Made by a program: the position numbers and the translations under genes. 64,000 nt of DNA from Struthidea cinerea (lineage: Eukaryota; Chordata; Aves; Passeriformes; Corcoracidae): NCBI GenBank assembly GCA_013397865.1, contig VZTI01004827.1, forward strand, positions 560,159-624,158, read 5' to 3'. Below, in pieces: positions 11,160-26,010 of the stretch (position 1 is its first letter; each line of letters opens with the position of its first letter). Under the pieces are notes generated by a model. It saw only the letters and a program-made list of their open reading frames with translations, was not told the DNA's origin and ran no database searches.

Positions 11160-14100
11160 GCCAGTGTCTGTCTAAAAGTGTTTCCCAGAATTTATAAAAA
11201 CTGCAGTGTGGGGAGGCAGCTGCCGGCTGCCCTGCCAGGAGGGTCCACACTCGCTTTGCAAAGTCTGCTTGAGTCGGGGAGTACAAACGGGGAATGAGAA
11301 CTGAGCCCCCATTCCCACCCTGTCCTCTTGCTTTATTTGTTTCCGTTTCTCCCTCTGCCAAGCTCCCACCTGCTCCCCTCGAACATCTCTGAGGGAGCAG
11401 GGCTAGGGCCGGGACACGGGGCTGGATGGCCGGGCAGTCCCACAGGTGGCTCAGCCGGGACTCGCTCGGGTCCCTTGGAGCTCTCATCAGCTACAAAGCC
11501 CCTGCACTGTTCAGGTAAGTGAGTTCGTAGGCATGATGTGCGTTGAGGAGCCGCTTCGAGCCTCTCACGACCCTCACAGTGGGATTCCTGCTGGTTTGCT
11601 CTGCGCCAGGTCCAGTCCCTGCTCGGATATGAGCCCCGTGACCTTGGAGAGAGCTGCAAGGTCAGCGCAGGGTGGCACTGCCAGCGGAGGGACCCTGAGT
11701 GTCCTGTCCAACGCCGCAGCGTTCGGTGTCAGCACTGGGAAGGTCTCTGGACTATCCGGACATTCAGGACAGGTATCAAGACATTTTCTTTTCTTTTCTC
11801 CCTCTTCTTTATATGTCTGGTGATCTGGGGAGCACCAAGAGGATGCATTTGGGCTCTTGCACCTAGGCAAGCTGCTGTTCTGAGCTGTCTGCACAGGGAG
11901 AGGTTAAATAATAATGTGCAGGCCCGTGGAAAGCTGTGTGGGTCACAGCCTGCCACTCTGGGCAGCACCTGACGAGGAGCAGGGGAATGGGAGAGCCCAG
12001 GAGTCAGGGCAGCTCAGCGTCAGCCTTCCTCAGCTCTGGGAAATCCCTGAAAGGGCTTTTGGTCAAGAAAGTGTGATTTGCTGTTCTTGAGAGTTTGCAT
12101 TTCAATTGTAAAACCCAAATGTGTTTGCGTTTCAATTGTAAAACCCAAATGTGTTTATCTCCCTGGTTCCAAATCACTTTTGGTGTTAGATACCTCCAAA
12201 GTGAAGAATCTCACACTTTCCATCAGTTTCAAAATACTGTGGTTGTGTGTGTGGTTTGTTTAGTGGATGCAGGTCCAGGCTGTGACAGTGAGAGTCATAC
12301 TGAGCATCCCCAGGACAAAGCAGTGAGTTCATAGACTGCTTTTACCTGTGACTGGAGATTTCTGGTGTGGGAATATGAACAGACCCTCCACATCAGGTAC
12401 AAGGCAAACAGGCATGTAGTCTGTGTGACATGCCAGTGAGAGGCAGCAGCACAGCCAGACTCTGAAGCATCTTATGCTTGTTGCTGCTCAGGGTTGGTGC
12501 CTGCCCCCGCACCAAGGGGTGACTGTCCCCATGCTGGTCCTTGCCGGCACAGAAAAGTACCTGAGTCTGACCTGGAGAAGGTGCAAGACCGGGGCCACCG
12601 GGGAACAAGTGGTGTGTCCCTCTGGAGGTAGGGTGCTTTGTGGAGAGCAGGAAGGGCTGGGGGCAGTGGGAGGATGTGGGATGGTGGTCCTGGGGAATTT
12701 CCCACAGCTCTATGATCAGTGGCCCTGCAATGTCAGGAGTCAGAGATCTTTTTAACCTCAAGGCAGACCACCCTGCTTCACTTGTCACAAAGGCTCCTGC
12801 AGGCTGGAAAGGAGAGGAGGATGTCTGCTTCCATGTTGGGGTCTTCAGGGTAGCATCAGCAGATCTTACACCAGGACTGGTGTGGTTCTCCAGATGGGGG
12901 ATGGTGATGGGCACGCTGTCAGGGGGTACTCAGTCTTTGTTTGCTGTGTCTGGAGCCGCCCCACCATGTTCTGGGCTGCATGGGGAGCTGGTCCCAGTCC
13001 TTGTCCTGCTCTGGGCTGTTCAGTGTCCTGATTCTGGTCCCCCTCCTCGCACTCTATGCTGCTTTCTGATATTTTTATGAAACCACCAAAACACATGAAC
13101 GTTCTCTTGTGGTTTTAATGCTGCACCAAGGACTGGCAAATGTTTAGGGATGAACCAGCTTTTTTGGGGTGGGAGAAGGAAAGGTCATCCAGAACAGGCA
13201 CTGAAACCTCTGCATCTGCCGGACAAGATTGTCTGGTCTCTGTAGGTCAGTAACAAGGGACAGTGCGTGGGGAATCCCTCACACTGCTGCTCATTCATGG
13301 TCTGGGTTTCTGTTCAGGTGGTGGCTTTTGCCAGCTGAACAGAATATACCTGACAGATCCCTGTTGCTCTCTTCCAGTGTTCTCCTGTGGTTCCTCACCT
13401 GTGGCATTGGAAGAATTCCCTGCAGCTCCATCCTTGGGACTTCCTGGGGCCTTTGCCTGCAGGACTTGCTCTCTGTCCCTCGATGAGATAAGTTGTCTGA
13501 AACACAGATCCAGGGACTTGTGATCTGTGGTTTCTCTGTACCTGGGGCTCCCCAGCAGAGCACTGTTTAGCCATGTCCCTACTGGCATTACCTGTTGTTA
13601 TCATTTCCAACAAGAGGAGTTCCCATTTAACTTAGAGTCACTCCACTGCCTGCTTCCACTCTTCCACTACCAATGCTGTTTTGAGCAGTAGGATACAGGA
13701 ACTGTACCCCAGGAACTGCAGTTTCCTTCCCACCTCTCCTGGGTAAGGCATGCACCATCAGGCAATGCCAGCCTTGGCTGGATGGATAATCCCAATTTTC
13801 CACTCCTCTTGATGCCAAACTCTGTGGCAGTGGGAGCTGCTGATGCCAATGCAATGACCCACATTCTGAGCTGGCAGCTCTTTCCCGCCCTTACTCAGTC
13901 TTGCAGAAGAAGGGTGACGTACAGACAGATTCTGAGCATGCTGCCTGACCAGGTCCATGAGAGCACCAGTGTGCCAGCAAAAAGCATCAGCCATTAACAT
14001 CACATCATCAGCCTTGGCACACCTGACGGACATGCCCAGCATTAGGAACAGCTGGTCTGTGTAGGGCCTTTTGCCTGATGGTTATAGATAAAAACAGTTG

Positions 14101-17100
14101 TAAGCAAAGTGTGTAAAATCTTTAAATCTTTAACAAATCTCTCATTAATCCCAGCTAAGCAGATTAAAGCTGACTGCAGGCTTTAAAAAGAAGCAAGCTG
14201 ATCACTTTCAGGACAGAGAAAATACATAAAATGAAAACAATCAGAGTGTAAATGTGCAGCTCCCGTGTTCCTGGTGTAGATAAAATGAGGGTGGCAGGAT
14301 GGCAGCCAGACCACTGGTCCTGGGTGCAATTGAGGCAAAGATTCAGTGAGATGAGGCAATACAGCACAATTCTGTATCAAAAGAATGACTCAAAAGCATC
14401 AAAGGTGCTACAGGCAGATTTTGTCAGGGTGCTGCAGACTTGGGGAACAAAGTGGTGTTGTGTGGACAGCATCTTCAGCAAAACAGGACAGGCTGCTGAA
14501 TTCCCAGACAGAAATCAGGATCCTTGTCAAGATTCATCCTGATGTTAAGGTCCTGAGCATCAGACAGGCCTGTTTGTGTCTCTGGTACTCTCTTCACAGT
14601 GGTCACTGCAGCTGATCTATGTTTGTAGAGATAGCTCTGATTGGAAATTATATGGTTTCATATCTTGGCACAGTGAAATTCAGCCCCTTAGACTTTTCTT
14701 CAGTAACTGAAGGAGCAGATTTTGTGGGATTAGACTCCTAGCTGGAGAAATCTGGTGTTTCTCTTCCTTAGAACCACGTGTTCCTTTCCTAAGTGTGTAT
14801 TCCAAGGTATAAAGTAGAGGAACATCACTGGCTGTAGCTGTCACAGGACAGGTGAAAGCCCTCCTTTCACCTGACAGGTGGAAGGCCAGCAGTCCTGCTA
14901 CAGAACATCACTATAGTCACTCAGCATTCACTGCCAGCTGGTGCCTCCCCTCTGTTTGCCAGCTCAGTGATTCTGTTTACTTTGTTTTTGCCTCTGTCAC
15001 TGTGCTGTCCCAGGACTGGGACTTTCTGCTCCAGTACCTACATATGTGTGTCTCAAAGGTAGCACCATGATGACCCGTGCTGAAAACTGCAGCAGTATCT
15101 CCTGCTGCTATGATCATATGTTTGAATGGAAGCACTGATGTTTGATCCTGAAGATCTGGGATAACAGTCAGGCCAACAGCAGGTTTTCAGGGTTTGGTGG
15201 CAAGCCAGCGGAAACAGGTGATGCAGGATAAATCTTCTGAAGGGACAAAGGCTGCTCAACCTCATGAGCATATGCCCAGAGAAGGGAGCTCTTGGCACTC
15301 CCCCACTTTGGCAGGTGGTGTTTGGCTCCTTGAGAGCAGCTGAGATTTGGGAGGGTTTTGCGAGCAGGGAGGGTGGTCACATCCCCTGTCCCTCTCCCAT
15401 CCTGTGAGATGAGCAGAAGAGACCTGGCCGAAGAGTAAGGTGACTCAGCCGGGGCCCTCACTGCACAGTCGGAGAGCTTTAATGGCAGAAGGAAGAAGCT
15501 GAAGCTTCCAAAGCTGCCCCAGCAAAGGACTCCTAAAATGGTGACGCTTCTGTTCTAATGAAGTTACACTTTGTCTATTCATGGAAGGAGATGGCTCAAA
15601 ACAAGGACGGGAGGGTGCCTTGCCTTAGCCCAGCTCTGCCAAAATGACAAGAGGTTCATGTTGTTGCTCTCAGGTGACCATAGGATATTGTACTCAGATG
15701 CTGAGTTCTGCTCCCCTTCCTCCCCAACAGGCAGCTTCCTCACCCTGCAAACTGCCCCAGGGCGCAATAAGTAGGTTAATGCTTGCTTTAGGGTTAGCCT
15801 GAGGGTGAGGGTTCCCTGCAGGAATAGCAGAGTGAGGTTTCCTCTGTGCCTGTGTGAGTTCATATGTAGGGATGCCTCCAAGGCAAATGAATTCCTACTG
15901 CTCCCATTTCATCGCTCTGTGCCTCTTCCTCCTTCTTTGGGATGGTGATGTTCCTTGGGATAACAAAGCTTTGATTTTAGTTCTGCCAGGCTTATATGCT
16001 TTTCCTTGCATGGTTTTTCCATTTGTCATTTGTTCTTCCATTGTCCGCTGCTTCCCAGTCCTCTTTCTGGCCAGGGCAGGGAGTGGGAGCTCCAATGGGT
16101 TGCATGGGCCACGCCTCATGCTTCAAGCTGCCCATTTTCTTCTATGGCCAGACTGGCTCCCAAAAAGGAAAACAAACCAAAACATGTAAGCGGTTTTGAA
16201 TCACAAATCTGGGTGTTCAAAATGCATGAAATGAGAAATTTCAGGCACTTACTGCAACATGAATCCACCTGTGTTGGACATGAGCGGCATTTCCTATTTC
16301 TGCTCAGACACCTGAATACAAAGCTCACTTAAAACAGACGTCAAGGCAGCTGTGGATGGCAAAAACAGGGTCAGGCTGGAGAAGAGGGAGGGTTTGGTGT
16401 GTTCATCATTACCGACTTTGGCTGTGGCAAGGGAAAGTTAAAAAGGTGCCTAGAACCAGGTATTCAAAGTTAATTTCCTATTTAAATTTTAATGTGTGAA
16501 GTTCCTGTGCTTAATTTACATGTAAATATTGACTCATATTGTCACATAAAAGTAGTATTGACATTTTCTATGGAAAGATTCTCTTTTTGGTTGCTTGCCA
16601 CTTCTTGACCTACATTCCCAAACTACAGAACCTGCCATACTGGTGTGATTCAGCCCAACCTCAGGTGTGAGTGCCTGTTCTTTGGTGACCTGCTGTGTGC
16701 ACAGATCCTGCACTGGAAATGGATCAGCATGTGGCACATGTGGTTGTCATGTGAGGGATTCCTCACCCCACTGTTGTGGAACCTGAAAGTGTTGGTGGAT
16801 GGCAAACAGTGGCTTCAGAGCTGCCTCAGTGGGGAGCTGCCTTTAGTGACAGATACAGCCACAGGGTTGTTATGTTTGTATGTTACTGGAGGCAGCGGAC
16901 AAGCCAGGATCCTTGCAGATAACTCCTTGTCTTCCACGCCCGGAACAGGAATGTATTTCTTTGCAGAATTGATGAGCACTCACAGTTTTGCTTGAAACAT
17001 ATGAAATGCTATAAAGTTGTTAAGTGCTTCACAAGTTAGAACTAGAAACCTTGAACCAAGCACCTAAAATTAGAGGACAAGTCTTGTGTTTGAGTCTGTC

Positions 17101-17700
17101 TCTGTTTGGCACTTGGAAAGTGCAGATGATAAAACTTTTTTCTTGCAGGGGTGTTGAGATTAGGGACTGCTCCTGGAGAATTGAGAGTGATGAATGTCAT
17201 AAAATTCCACAAGCAGATTAATAGCAAAGTTCTGTGAGAGGTTTGAAAAGTGGGCACTAAATGCAAGTTGGAGCTGGAGCCACACACTGAGCTGTGGTAG
17301 GAAGCCCTGACTGATGCCTTTTCTGTGCACATGTGAATTAATAAATCCAGGATAGTGTGAGATGTGCATCAGAGCCCATAGCAAATGCTTATGCAGAAAA
17401 TCCCAGATTATGCTGGCAACTTTGATTCTGTCATATCCAGTGTTCCAACAGTGTCTTGTAATTGTAGTATTTTTCTAAAATAGTTCTACTGTAGGCACTG
17501 TTCATAAATTTAAAAATTCCATCTGCACTTGTGCATGTTTCCATACTTAGTCCAGCTAATGAGAACTGCAAGGTTCATCATCCTTTGAAAGCTTTCTCAG
17601 TAGTAAATGTGATCAGAGACACCAGAGCATTCTCCTGGCTATCAATCTGCAGATAATAGAAGGTCCATTTCTTAAGTACACACAGAAAAGGAGAAGAAGA
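11160..17700. other. Intergenic, no gene recognised
   Basis: No gene or complete mobile element is recognisable. A lone consensus donor (CAG|GTAAGTGAG) sits at about 11,513-11,524 without a convincing exon upstream. An AT-rich motif-dense stretch at 14,085-14,250 resembles a conserved element. The only clear repeat is the 30-bp tandem duplication listed separately. Confidence 0.5.
12093..12156 (+). repeat. 30-bp tandem duplication
   Basis: Two copies of a 30-base unit (12093-12122 and 12123-12152) differ by one base near the start (GTTTGCAT versus GTTTGCGT) and are followed by four bases of a third copy. This is a simple local duplication. Confidence 0.95.
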
Positions 17701-17789
17701 AATACTGGCTATGACATAAAATGAATTGTCTTCCTCCATGCCCTTGTAACCTAGGGCATGTAGTGCAGGCTGCCAGCCATCGCTTTACA

Positions 17790-17940
17790 GATTTAGAAGT
17801 GCTGGAATCTCTCCGTCTGTAGCAGGCTGCCTGATGGATTGGTGAGTAATGGACTCACGGAGTGCATTACCAGCACCCAGACTAATGGCTAGCGCTTGCC
17901 CATGGCTTTGGCTATAGATCATCCACTGTGCTATTCATAA
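17790..17940. promoter_or_regulatory. Possible conserved non-coding element
   Basis: This is a compact stretch with TAATGG, GTGCATTAC, GCTAGCGC and ATTCAT motifs and no open frame of note. Its texture is like the other candidate elements in this flank, but there is no direct proof of conservation. Confidence 0.25.
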
Positions 17941-17999
17941 GCTCTTGCCAGTCTGTCTCTGGCACTCATGCTGCTGCTGTAACACCGTTTGCCTGACAA

Positions 18000-20900
18000 A
18001 TTCTGCACCAACTTCTGCCACATTTTCAGAAAGTGAAGAGTAAATGAGGAGAAAAGAATGAGTACCAGTTCTCCAGTCCTCTTGCTCTTTGGAAGACGGG
18101 GTAAAGGATAAGGTAATGGACATGTTACTCACTCACCCAGTGTTACTATAAGCACAGTAACCAGGAAAATATGTTTGGGCTTGCTGCACACCATGAGGGA
18201 CTGTCCTATCACTGTCTGAGGTGCCTGTGCCTGGGATCTTTTCTTCCCCAGACAGACCAATGTTACGGGTCATGGCAAGATAGGAGGGGGAGGGAGACAT
18301 GACCGGGGTGCTGAGAATGCCTCTGACATGGCCTCTGGAGTGTTGGAAGAAGTGCCTGGATGGTGCTGTCAAGATTTGACTGTTCGTGAGCTAAATGAGG
18401 TAGAACAAACCTTCACAGCGAAAACCATCTCCAGGGCTGACCTCTGGGCTGGCTTTGATAGACAGGGCAGGTGTGTGCAGAGAGGAATGAATTCCTTCCA
18501 GTCCTGCCTGGCTCAGGAGCTTTTGCTCTTCCTTTAGACTCCATGACATGAGTAGGACTCCAGGGTTGTGGCTTCCTTGTGTGATTGGGATGAGCTGGAT
18601 TCCTCTCTCGTCCTTTCACCTGGACCACTGCCCAGCCAAGAGAAAAGAGCAATCCAGTCAGCTATCAATTTAAACTGGTGACCCATCCCACTGCCAGTTG
18701 TGTGAACCATCCAAGACCAGTTCCAGTTCCTGAGTCCAGCCTGGTTGCTTTACTGATAGTGAAGACGTAAGCCTTGCTCTGCTATTCTGGGCTCTTTGGC
18801 TTTGTATTTTTTGCAAGAAGTTACTTAAAAATAAACTTCTGCAGTTTTTATTAACATATTCCTCATGAGTTTTTGGAAAGGATGAAGCCTTCATCCAAGG
18901 AATTTCCTCTACAGCAGTCATAGTAAAGATTGCTGCTAAAACCAGACAGCAGAAGCAAAATTGTAAAAAGAATGCAGATGAGGAAGTTTTTCAGTTCCAG
19001 GAGTCCTGTGCAATAAGAAATAGCCCGAACTGAGCAACAAACACTTTACATTTTCTAGTACTACTTTGCTTCATGTGTTAGGCATGTTGTGCCTTTTAAG
19101 GGGATAGTAGCAATGACATGGATGTTCTTGGGGTGCTGGATACTACACTCTTTTGGAGAAAGATGTCTTTGTACCAGGGCTTTAATTCAGGCACTTCATA
19201 TAGAGCTTGGGCACCTTTCCATTGCTTGAAGCAGAGAGAAAATTCTGGTTCTTTGCATTTTTCACATTAATTCCACCAAAATTCACCATTAATTCACCAG
19301 AAGTCTGAGGATATTTCAGAAACAGAAGCAGGTGGCAGATTCAGATTGTTGCAAAGAAAGATGATACTGCTGAACAGGAGAATCCTAAACCCAGAAATTC
19401 CCAGATAATATTATCCATCAGTTTATTTGCCCGCTATTTTGGGAGATGTTTCTGGTAATAAAGCGTCATCAATCTATTATTTCTTTTGGCCAATCTCTCT
19501 CAGCCTGCCTATATAAAGCTCATAGTGGCCTATATTTAACTGAGAATAACCTCTGCTTATTTCCTCTCTTCCACCATGAGTTTTATTCCTTTAACAAGCA
19601 CAACAGCATGCTGCTCCGGCTTCAAAGAGAAAATTAATTCCGTCCGCAAAAGGGTCAAGTGCTGGAAAGTGCATAGCAATGCAGTTTGCATGGCAGGATC
19701 CAGGAGATATGATGCTAATAAGATTCCAAGATGAGAACAGCAGACTGGCTCTGGGGATTCAGATGAAGGGTTCTGTAAATTTTAAAAGAAATGGTCTCCA
19801 AAAACTAATGATGTCTGCTTTCCAATTCATTAATAATGTGGAGCAGGGAGATGGGAGTGAGAAGCAGGCCATGCTTTGAAATATCAGAATGTAACGAGGA
19901 AAAAAACAGCAAGAGCTCATCTCACCAGGGTCATAAAGCTCGGAGGAACAGGCGGGCTGCAGGGGAACACAGTGTCGGTGCCTGGAGGGAAGGAAATTGC
20001 ACTGTGTGTTCTGCGATGTGTAATTTATGCACAGACTCTTTGCCAGCATTGATGTAAAATTTCTATGCAGAAAAAGATGCTGCTGTATTGACAGAAGTTT
20101 TTCAACGTTCTTGTTTAAGGTGACTTAGTACACAGGATATCTGATGAGTTTTAAAAACAGATATTAATTGCCTTAGCATATTTACAAATGGCTTTTGGTA
20201 AACCTTCCCCTTCACCTTTCTGCATTGCGTGCACAAAACCTTAAGCTTGTTTGTAGTTAATATTGGAAGAAAACCCCTCAGGCAAAGCCTAATGAACTGA
20301 GAGCAATTCTGAGCTTCCCTCTGCAATATCTGGAGAGCCTTTGCCTTTCTGAGGGCTCTTGGACATATCGTGTGACCTTGTTGCTTTGCATCACTACAGT
20401 CTTCCATTACTGCTGCAGCATTTGTTGGTGGTGCTGCTGTGCAGACATGATGCTGGAATCTCTCCCTTGTGCCTGCAATGGGCAGCCAATGGAAAATGTC
20501 TGTGCCTGAGCACTTTCTGGAGTGGGAAGTTGTTAGGTGGCAGGATGTAGCTCCGACTTTTATTGTGACAAAGCTAGTATGATTGTAGAGTGAGGTTAAA
20601 GTCTTCCTCCTATCTTTTCCTTTTAGCTGTATGGTATTTTCCCATCTCACCTATAAACCTGTCAGCAATGGCTGGTGAGGTTCTGAGAGAGTCTCACTGC
20701 CATTCGGAGTTCTTCAGAGGGAGAGGAGCTCCACTGCCAGCCCTCAATCTGCCCATGGGACTGCCACTCCTGCAGCTGGACCTGCCCATACCAGGGTAGC
20801 GAGGGTACCGCCACGGTCACTGTGCTGGTCTTCCCTCCCAGAACTCGGCTCAGCTCTCAGTATTGACAGATGTGCCTCAGCTGTCCCTAAAGCAACCACA

Positions 20901-23900
20901 GAGGCATTGGCACCAGCTTCAAATGCCACAGCCTCCACCTGTGGGGGTTTTTTTGCATGTCCTTTGTCTCCAGTGAACATATATAGACTGACTTTAAAGT
21001 GAACAGCAGGGTGATACAGCCATGGGTATCAAGTCCTCGTATTTGCATCTCAGATGTTTTCTTGGGGAATTTGTGTCTTCAAGAAATCTCAAGAATTTCC
21101 TTGAGGGTTTTTTCAGTGAAGTTCTTGGTTGTTATTCAGTATTTCCACACTTGCCTGCAGCCACGGTCAGTCAGTGGAGCAGGTGGGTGCTCAAAACTGC
21201 TGCAGTGGAGGCACAGTTGTGAGCATCAGGACTGTCTCATGGCAGTGGTAAAGAGGTGAAAACCAGCTAGTATGTGGAGGCCCTTTTTGGTGCTGTTCTT
21301 CACCCAGACACTGAGCAACTGGGTTGATTTCTGTGTCAAGGATCTTCCAGCAGAAACTGCTCTGGTTTGCAGCTTGGCAGTAACATCACTGTAGCCACCA
21401 GAACTTCAGAATAAACTGCTAAATTTTTAATGTCTTTGCTTACTTCTGTGTTTGTCTGTGCTCCTCTGTCTATTCTGCCCAGCATTCATCTTCTTTTTCT
21501 GGGCTTCCCCTCACTCCTGTGAGAGGATGTGCCTTGTCAGTGATGAGTGTAGTAATTTTACAGCTTCTGCTTCCCCTTCCTCAGCATCCAGCATCTATGT
21601 GATGCTCACAGGAGCTGCACAGATCCATTGCTCCTGAAAAACAGACTCTGCACCTGTCTCTTCAATGTGTGCCCAGTAACCTGTGTTTCATGTGTCATCA
21701 CCTGGTATTCCAGTCAGAGGTGAGGGATGCTGCAGTGAGGGGAGATGAGTGGTGGGAGGAACACATTTGCACCCTTCGCACAGCAAATCAGGACACGGGA
21801 ATGTCAGGCAGGTAAGATTTATATTTTCTGAGCTGCCTAGTTGCAGATTTCTTGTTTCATCAGAAAACCCTGACTTTTCCACTGATGCAATCCAGAGCTC
21901 TGCCAGAGGGACTGTGTCTTGGCAGTGTTCAGATGTTGTCATATGATCCCTTTTCCGCTCCTTTTCACACACAGTGTGTGAAAACACACATTTTCCCAGC
22001 AGTTCCCTTTACAGCACTTCAAACCAAGCCAGGCTGTCTGATTATTTCTCATGACAGGTGTAAAAATGCCTGGATCCATGGCAGAAAACCTCCTGTGAAG
22101 AGGAAGCTCTCATTGCAAATAATGAGCCAGATTTCTGTGGAAACCTGCACTGTTCCAGAGCCTGGACAGGCCATGGATTCTACAGCAGGATTCTGTTCTC
22201 TTAACAGATACCCAAAGGAAGGTTTTCTTTTAATTAAATATGAAAATCTATAATGCAACCAGCATCATGCCTCTTGGTATGTTTATTTTTATACTCCATT
22301 TATTTGTTTTGTTCTCGACATGTCCTTCCATTGGGAAGGAATTTTCCATACCATCTGTGTATGAGGAGTGAATGGGACTGAAGGACTATAAGAGCAGGAC
22401 AGAGGTCAGTTGTGGTTTTCATTATCTGAGTGGAAATGGGCACCACTGGCAGTTGTGGATTAACACACCAACTGGTCTTTTCCATAGAATAATATTGACG
22501 TTGCAAAGTTGATATTTTTAAGCAGTTGTCTTTGGGTTTCAGTATTATCAGGCTTTAGAGTCCAGTGAAGCATTTCATTCCTCATTACACTTAACGCTTC
22601 ACTTTCTGTCTCTACACTCAGAAAAAAATATTTACTGTTTCAGTAATATTCTGACAATATTTTATTTTTTTTTATGCAGCCAAAGGTCAAAAATAATTTA
22701 ATTTTCCCAGCATGAAGATAATGCTATGAGTCCCAGCCCTGTGGATGGAGCTGCTCCGCAGGACTGCTCAAGAGCCTCTTCCCTGTGTACAGACTCCTTC
22801 GGGTTCTTAATTCCTCTGTGTCTCCCAGCTTTGACTCCTCCTTTCTCTTTGCCTTATTTTTCCTTTTGACCACTTTTCTGTGCTCTAAGGTCAAGAGTTT
22901 TCCCTACGGAAAGAAAAAGTATAGCCTTTCCTAGCCTTTCCTACACCATTTGCCCACCTGGCATCACAAGCCCCATAACAAGCCTGGCAGTGTTTGGGCG
23001 CACAGGCACGACCAGTAGTGAGGGCGTTCTCCAATCTCCTCTCCCTTCACCTGCCAGCACATGGGGCAGGAGAGGGCTGTGCACCCCATGCTCTCACTGC
23101 CATGTTCCCATCCTGGTGCTGCCGTTCTGCAGCTGGAGCCAAGCACAGCAGAGACAATGTGCTGGAGCATTCTGTCTGAGGGGAGTTTGGGGAGGGGAGA
23201 GGGAAAAAGGCTGTTAGATCTATCGCTGGCAATTTAGATTCAGAGACATTTCATCTGCAGTTCCCTCAAGTGTTGAATTGAATAAAACCAGAGCAGCGGT
23301 GGAAAAGGAGGTGGGGGAAGGGCTCCAAGCACTCTCAGCTAAACAAAAAGAGACAGGCAGCTCATAAAAAAGGAATTGCATCCTTGGGTTGAAAATCTGG
23401 ATTCACAGGGCAGGGAGGAGGCCACGTGGCAGAGCCCACCCATGGGCAGGGGCCAGGCAGCACTGCTGAGGGCTTCTGGCACTCCTGCAGCCAGAGCAGA
23501 TCACAAGGCTCATTTCTGGGTTTCCTGATTTTCTGTTGATTTTTTGAAGCTCCTGTTGTAAAGTCAAGCAGGAATAACAGAGTCCCGGGCTTTGGTTGCA
23601 ACTAAAAAATCCCCTATCCTTCACTTTTCAGTGCTTCAGCAGAAAAGCACAAAAGCAAAACCCTCAGGGGTCAAAACTTCAGAAGAACAAGTAACTTAGC
23701 ACTTATAATTTTGTAAACACTTTCTGTTGGGGGCCAGAATCGTTGTTCCCAAATGCAGCTGTAGGATGGCAGAACTGCTCTCACCATTAGGCGTTTCTGT
23801 TCCTCTGCCTTTGAGGGAATTGCTGCTGGTGGCTGCTCTGGCTATGCACTGCAGCACCTGGATTTCTCTGGGTCTGTCCTGTTCCCCAGGTGTCAGGTGA

Positions 23901-24880
23901 GGATGGTTTCACAGGAGCGCTCATCCTGGCCAAGGCTGGGAGGAGAGCAACAGCCATCAAAGAGAACTGGGTTACAGCTGACAGTGCATCCTTGGGGACT
24001 CTCCTGCCTTGTGTGAATATGGTGCCAACACCTCTGAGGTGCCACAGGAGTGGCTGTGGCCTCCCTCAGGTGGGAAGGCAGGTCTTTTGTTTGCCCCCCT
24101 CCCTACCTTCTTTATTGCCCCTCTGCTCCCTTGTAACATGTTAGTGACAGATCTGATGCCTTACACTTTGCTCAGCCCTGCTTCAGGTCAGGTATAGGTG
24201 TGCATTCAGAGAGCACATGCTCAGCCCTGCTTCAGGACAGGTCAGATGCCACAGCCAAAGCCTGACCAGCACTGAGTGACCCCATAGTACAGCTGGGCAA
24301 CCTGGGCAGGTGTGTGGCACAGGGCTGATGGCTAGTCGGCCAAGTGGTTGTGTTTGCATTACAATGTTCCCTGCCTAAAAAGTGTCCTCTGCCTTCATGG
24401 TGCACCTGCAGAATCCCACATGAAACACAAAGGTAAGACCAGGGTGAGGAGCTGGGACTCCTCAGGACAGCACTGACACCTTCCCTTCAAGTGATTTCAG
24501 CTGTAAAACAGGGGTCATGATTACCTGCGTCACCATAATTTGGGAGTCTGATTAGCCACATCCTGTAAAAGACTGAAGCAGCCTTACTGTAATCCTGGAC
24601 CAGAGAACGGGAGAGGCTGTCTCACAGGCATGTATTTATGCTGCCCTGTTTCCCTGTGCTATCGATCCAGTGGCTTGCTAAGATACAGCCCTGCCTTCTA
24701 TAGTGGTCTAATTCATTTTTAAGCATCATTATTTTTCATGTTGTGGTCTTCCCCTGCTTCGGGTGCTTCTCCCTGCCCATCCCCAAAGATGTCCATTCCT
24801 GTCTGTCTCTAAGCACGCACTGCTCCCACATGTGTGTGTGCATACCAGGAAGATGGAGAGGCAGCTTCAGCTACACTAAG
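18000..24880. other. Intergenic, with one AT-rich motif island
   Basis: No protein gene was recognised. At about 19,400-19,900 an AT-rich island carries GATAATATTATC, a TATATAAAG box-like sequence and TTCATTAATAATG, and could be regulatory. A second AT-rich stretch lies at 22,490-22,720. The 182-codon open frame on the - strand at 20,102-20,650 has no recognisable motif. Confidence 0.45.
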
Positions 24881-24889
24881 CAATTAAAC

Positions 24890-26010
24890 TCCAGTAGCTC
24901 AGGGATGAGCAGGAGGCCGTGATTTTCTTTTCCTTCGCAGTAATTGCCTCTGCAATCAGCTTTGATCACCCGAGAGCAGAAGAGATGAGTGCTGCAAGTT
25001 GACATCAGTGGTTTTAATATATCCATTTACATATACAGGAGCAGTGCAGCATACAGCTTTCCATAGCGCCTCTGACCTGAAACCATCGCCGCTCCATAGA
25101 TACCTCATTTAATTTAATACTTCACCACCACTGCGGAAGCCATAGGATGGGGATGGGAGGGGGCATAATCAAGCCCTCACTCTCTCGCTCTCCGTGCATG
25201 TCTGTAAAAATGACATGAAAGTAATTGCTTTTGAAAAGCAAAGCAGAAATGGCACAATTGATTCCACTTAAATGAGAGGAGAAGGGGTGGGGGTGGGGGA
25301 TGCTCACCCTAAACATGCCACCTTCTTTCCTGCTGCAAGCACATTGCTGTGTGGGGCTGTGCTGGGGAAGAAGAAAGATGGACTTTGTCTGAATAGCATG
25401 GGAAGGAGGGAAGCTTGGGCAGGCAGTGCTGCTTCGGGTAGGGTGAATCCCTTGGTGACCTCGGGACCCACAGGCAGATGCTGCTCCATGGAGCCATGTG
25501 ACATGCCCTATTGACACAGGCACTCCTGGTGCCAGAGAGCTGGCAGGGAGCTTCATTGCACTGAAAATCCTAGAGTCACTCTGCCTCCCAAACCCACTCA
25601 CTTGCCTGGCAGTTGGGGGGAGGGGGAAGATGAGGAGACATCAGCTCTTCTCCGTCTCTCATCTATCTCTCATTATCCTTGTTGACAAAGCTTTGTGAGG
25701 CTATGGTTTTGGAATCTATCCAGCCTGCTGGCTGGTGGATGCTCACCCTTCTGCCAAGGACCTAGTGACCCCTCTGTGAGCTGTCCAGCACACCACTCAG
25801 TTCCCCATCAGTGGAAGCTGGGACCTGGCACTGTGGGCTGAACACTGCCTGTGTGTGCTGAAATACATCTTTAATGTAGACATTAACATAATTTTGTGTT
25901 AATTACATGCAAATCGATTATTAGTGTATTTATTGAATGTTGACAGGTGGGTGACAGTCTTCAATAAATATATTTTACTAATCAGTTAGCATTAATCAAT
26001 ATCGAAATCC
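24890..26010. promoter_or_regulatory. Candidate enhancer island(s) with octamer and homeobox motifs
   Basis: Two AT-rich parts, 24,890-25,120 and 25,860-26,010, flank ordinary sequence. The second has GTTAATTAC immediately followed by a perfect POU octamer at 25,907-25,914 and then CGATTATTAG, AATAAATATATTTTACTAAT and GCATTAATCAAT. Closely packed homeodomain and POU sites resemble the blocks at 8.0 and 11.1 kb. Confidence 0.4.

Noticed and set aside
20102..20650. 182-codon - strand frame, a possible retroelement or single-exon gene
   Set aside because: No zinc knuckle, reverse transcriptase, integrase or other motif could be seen, and no repeat ends are present.
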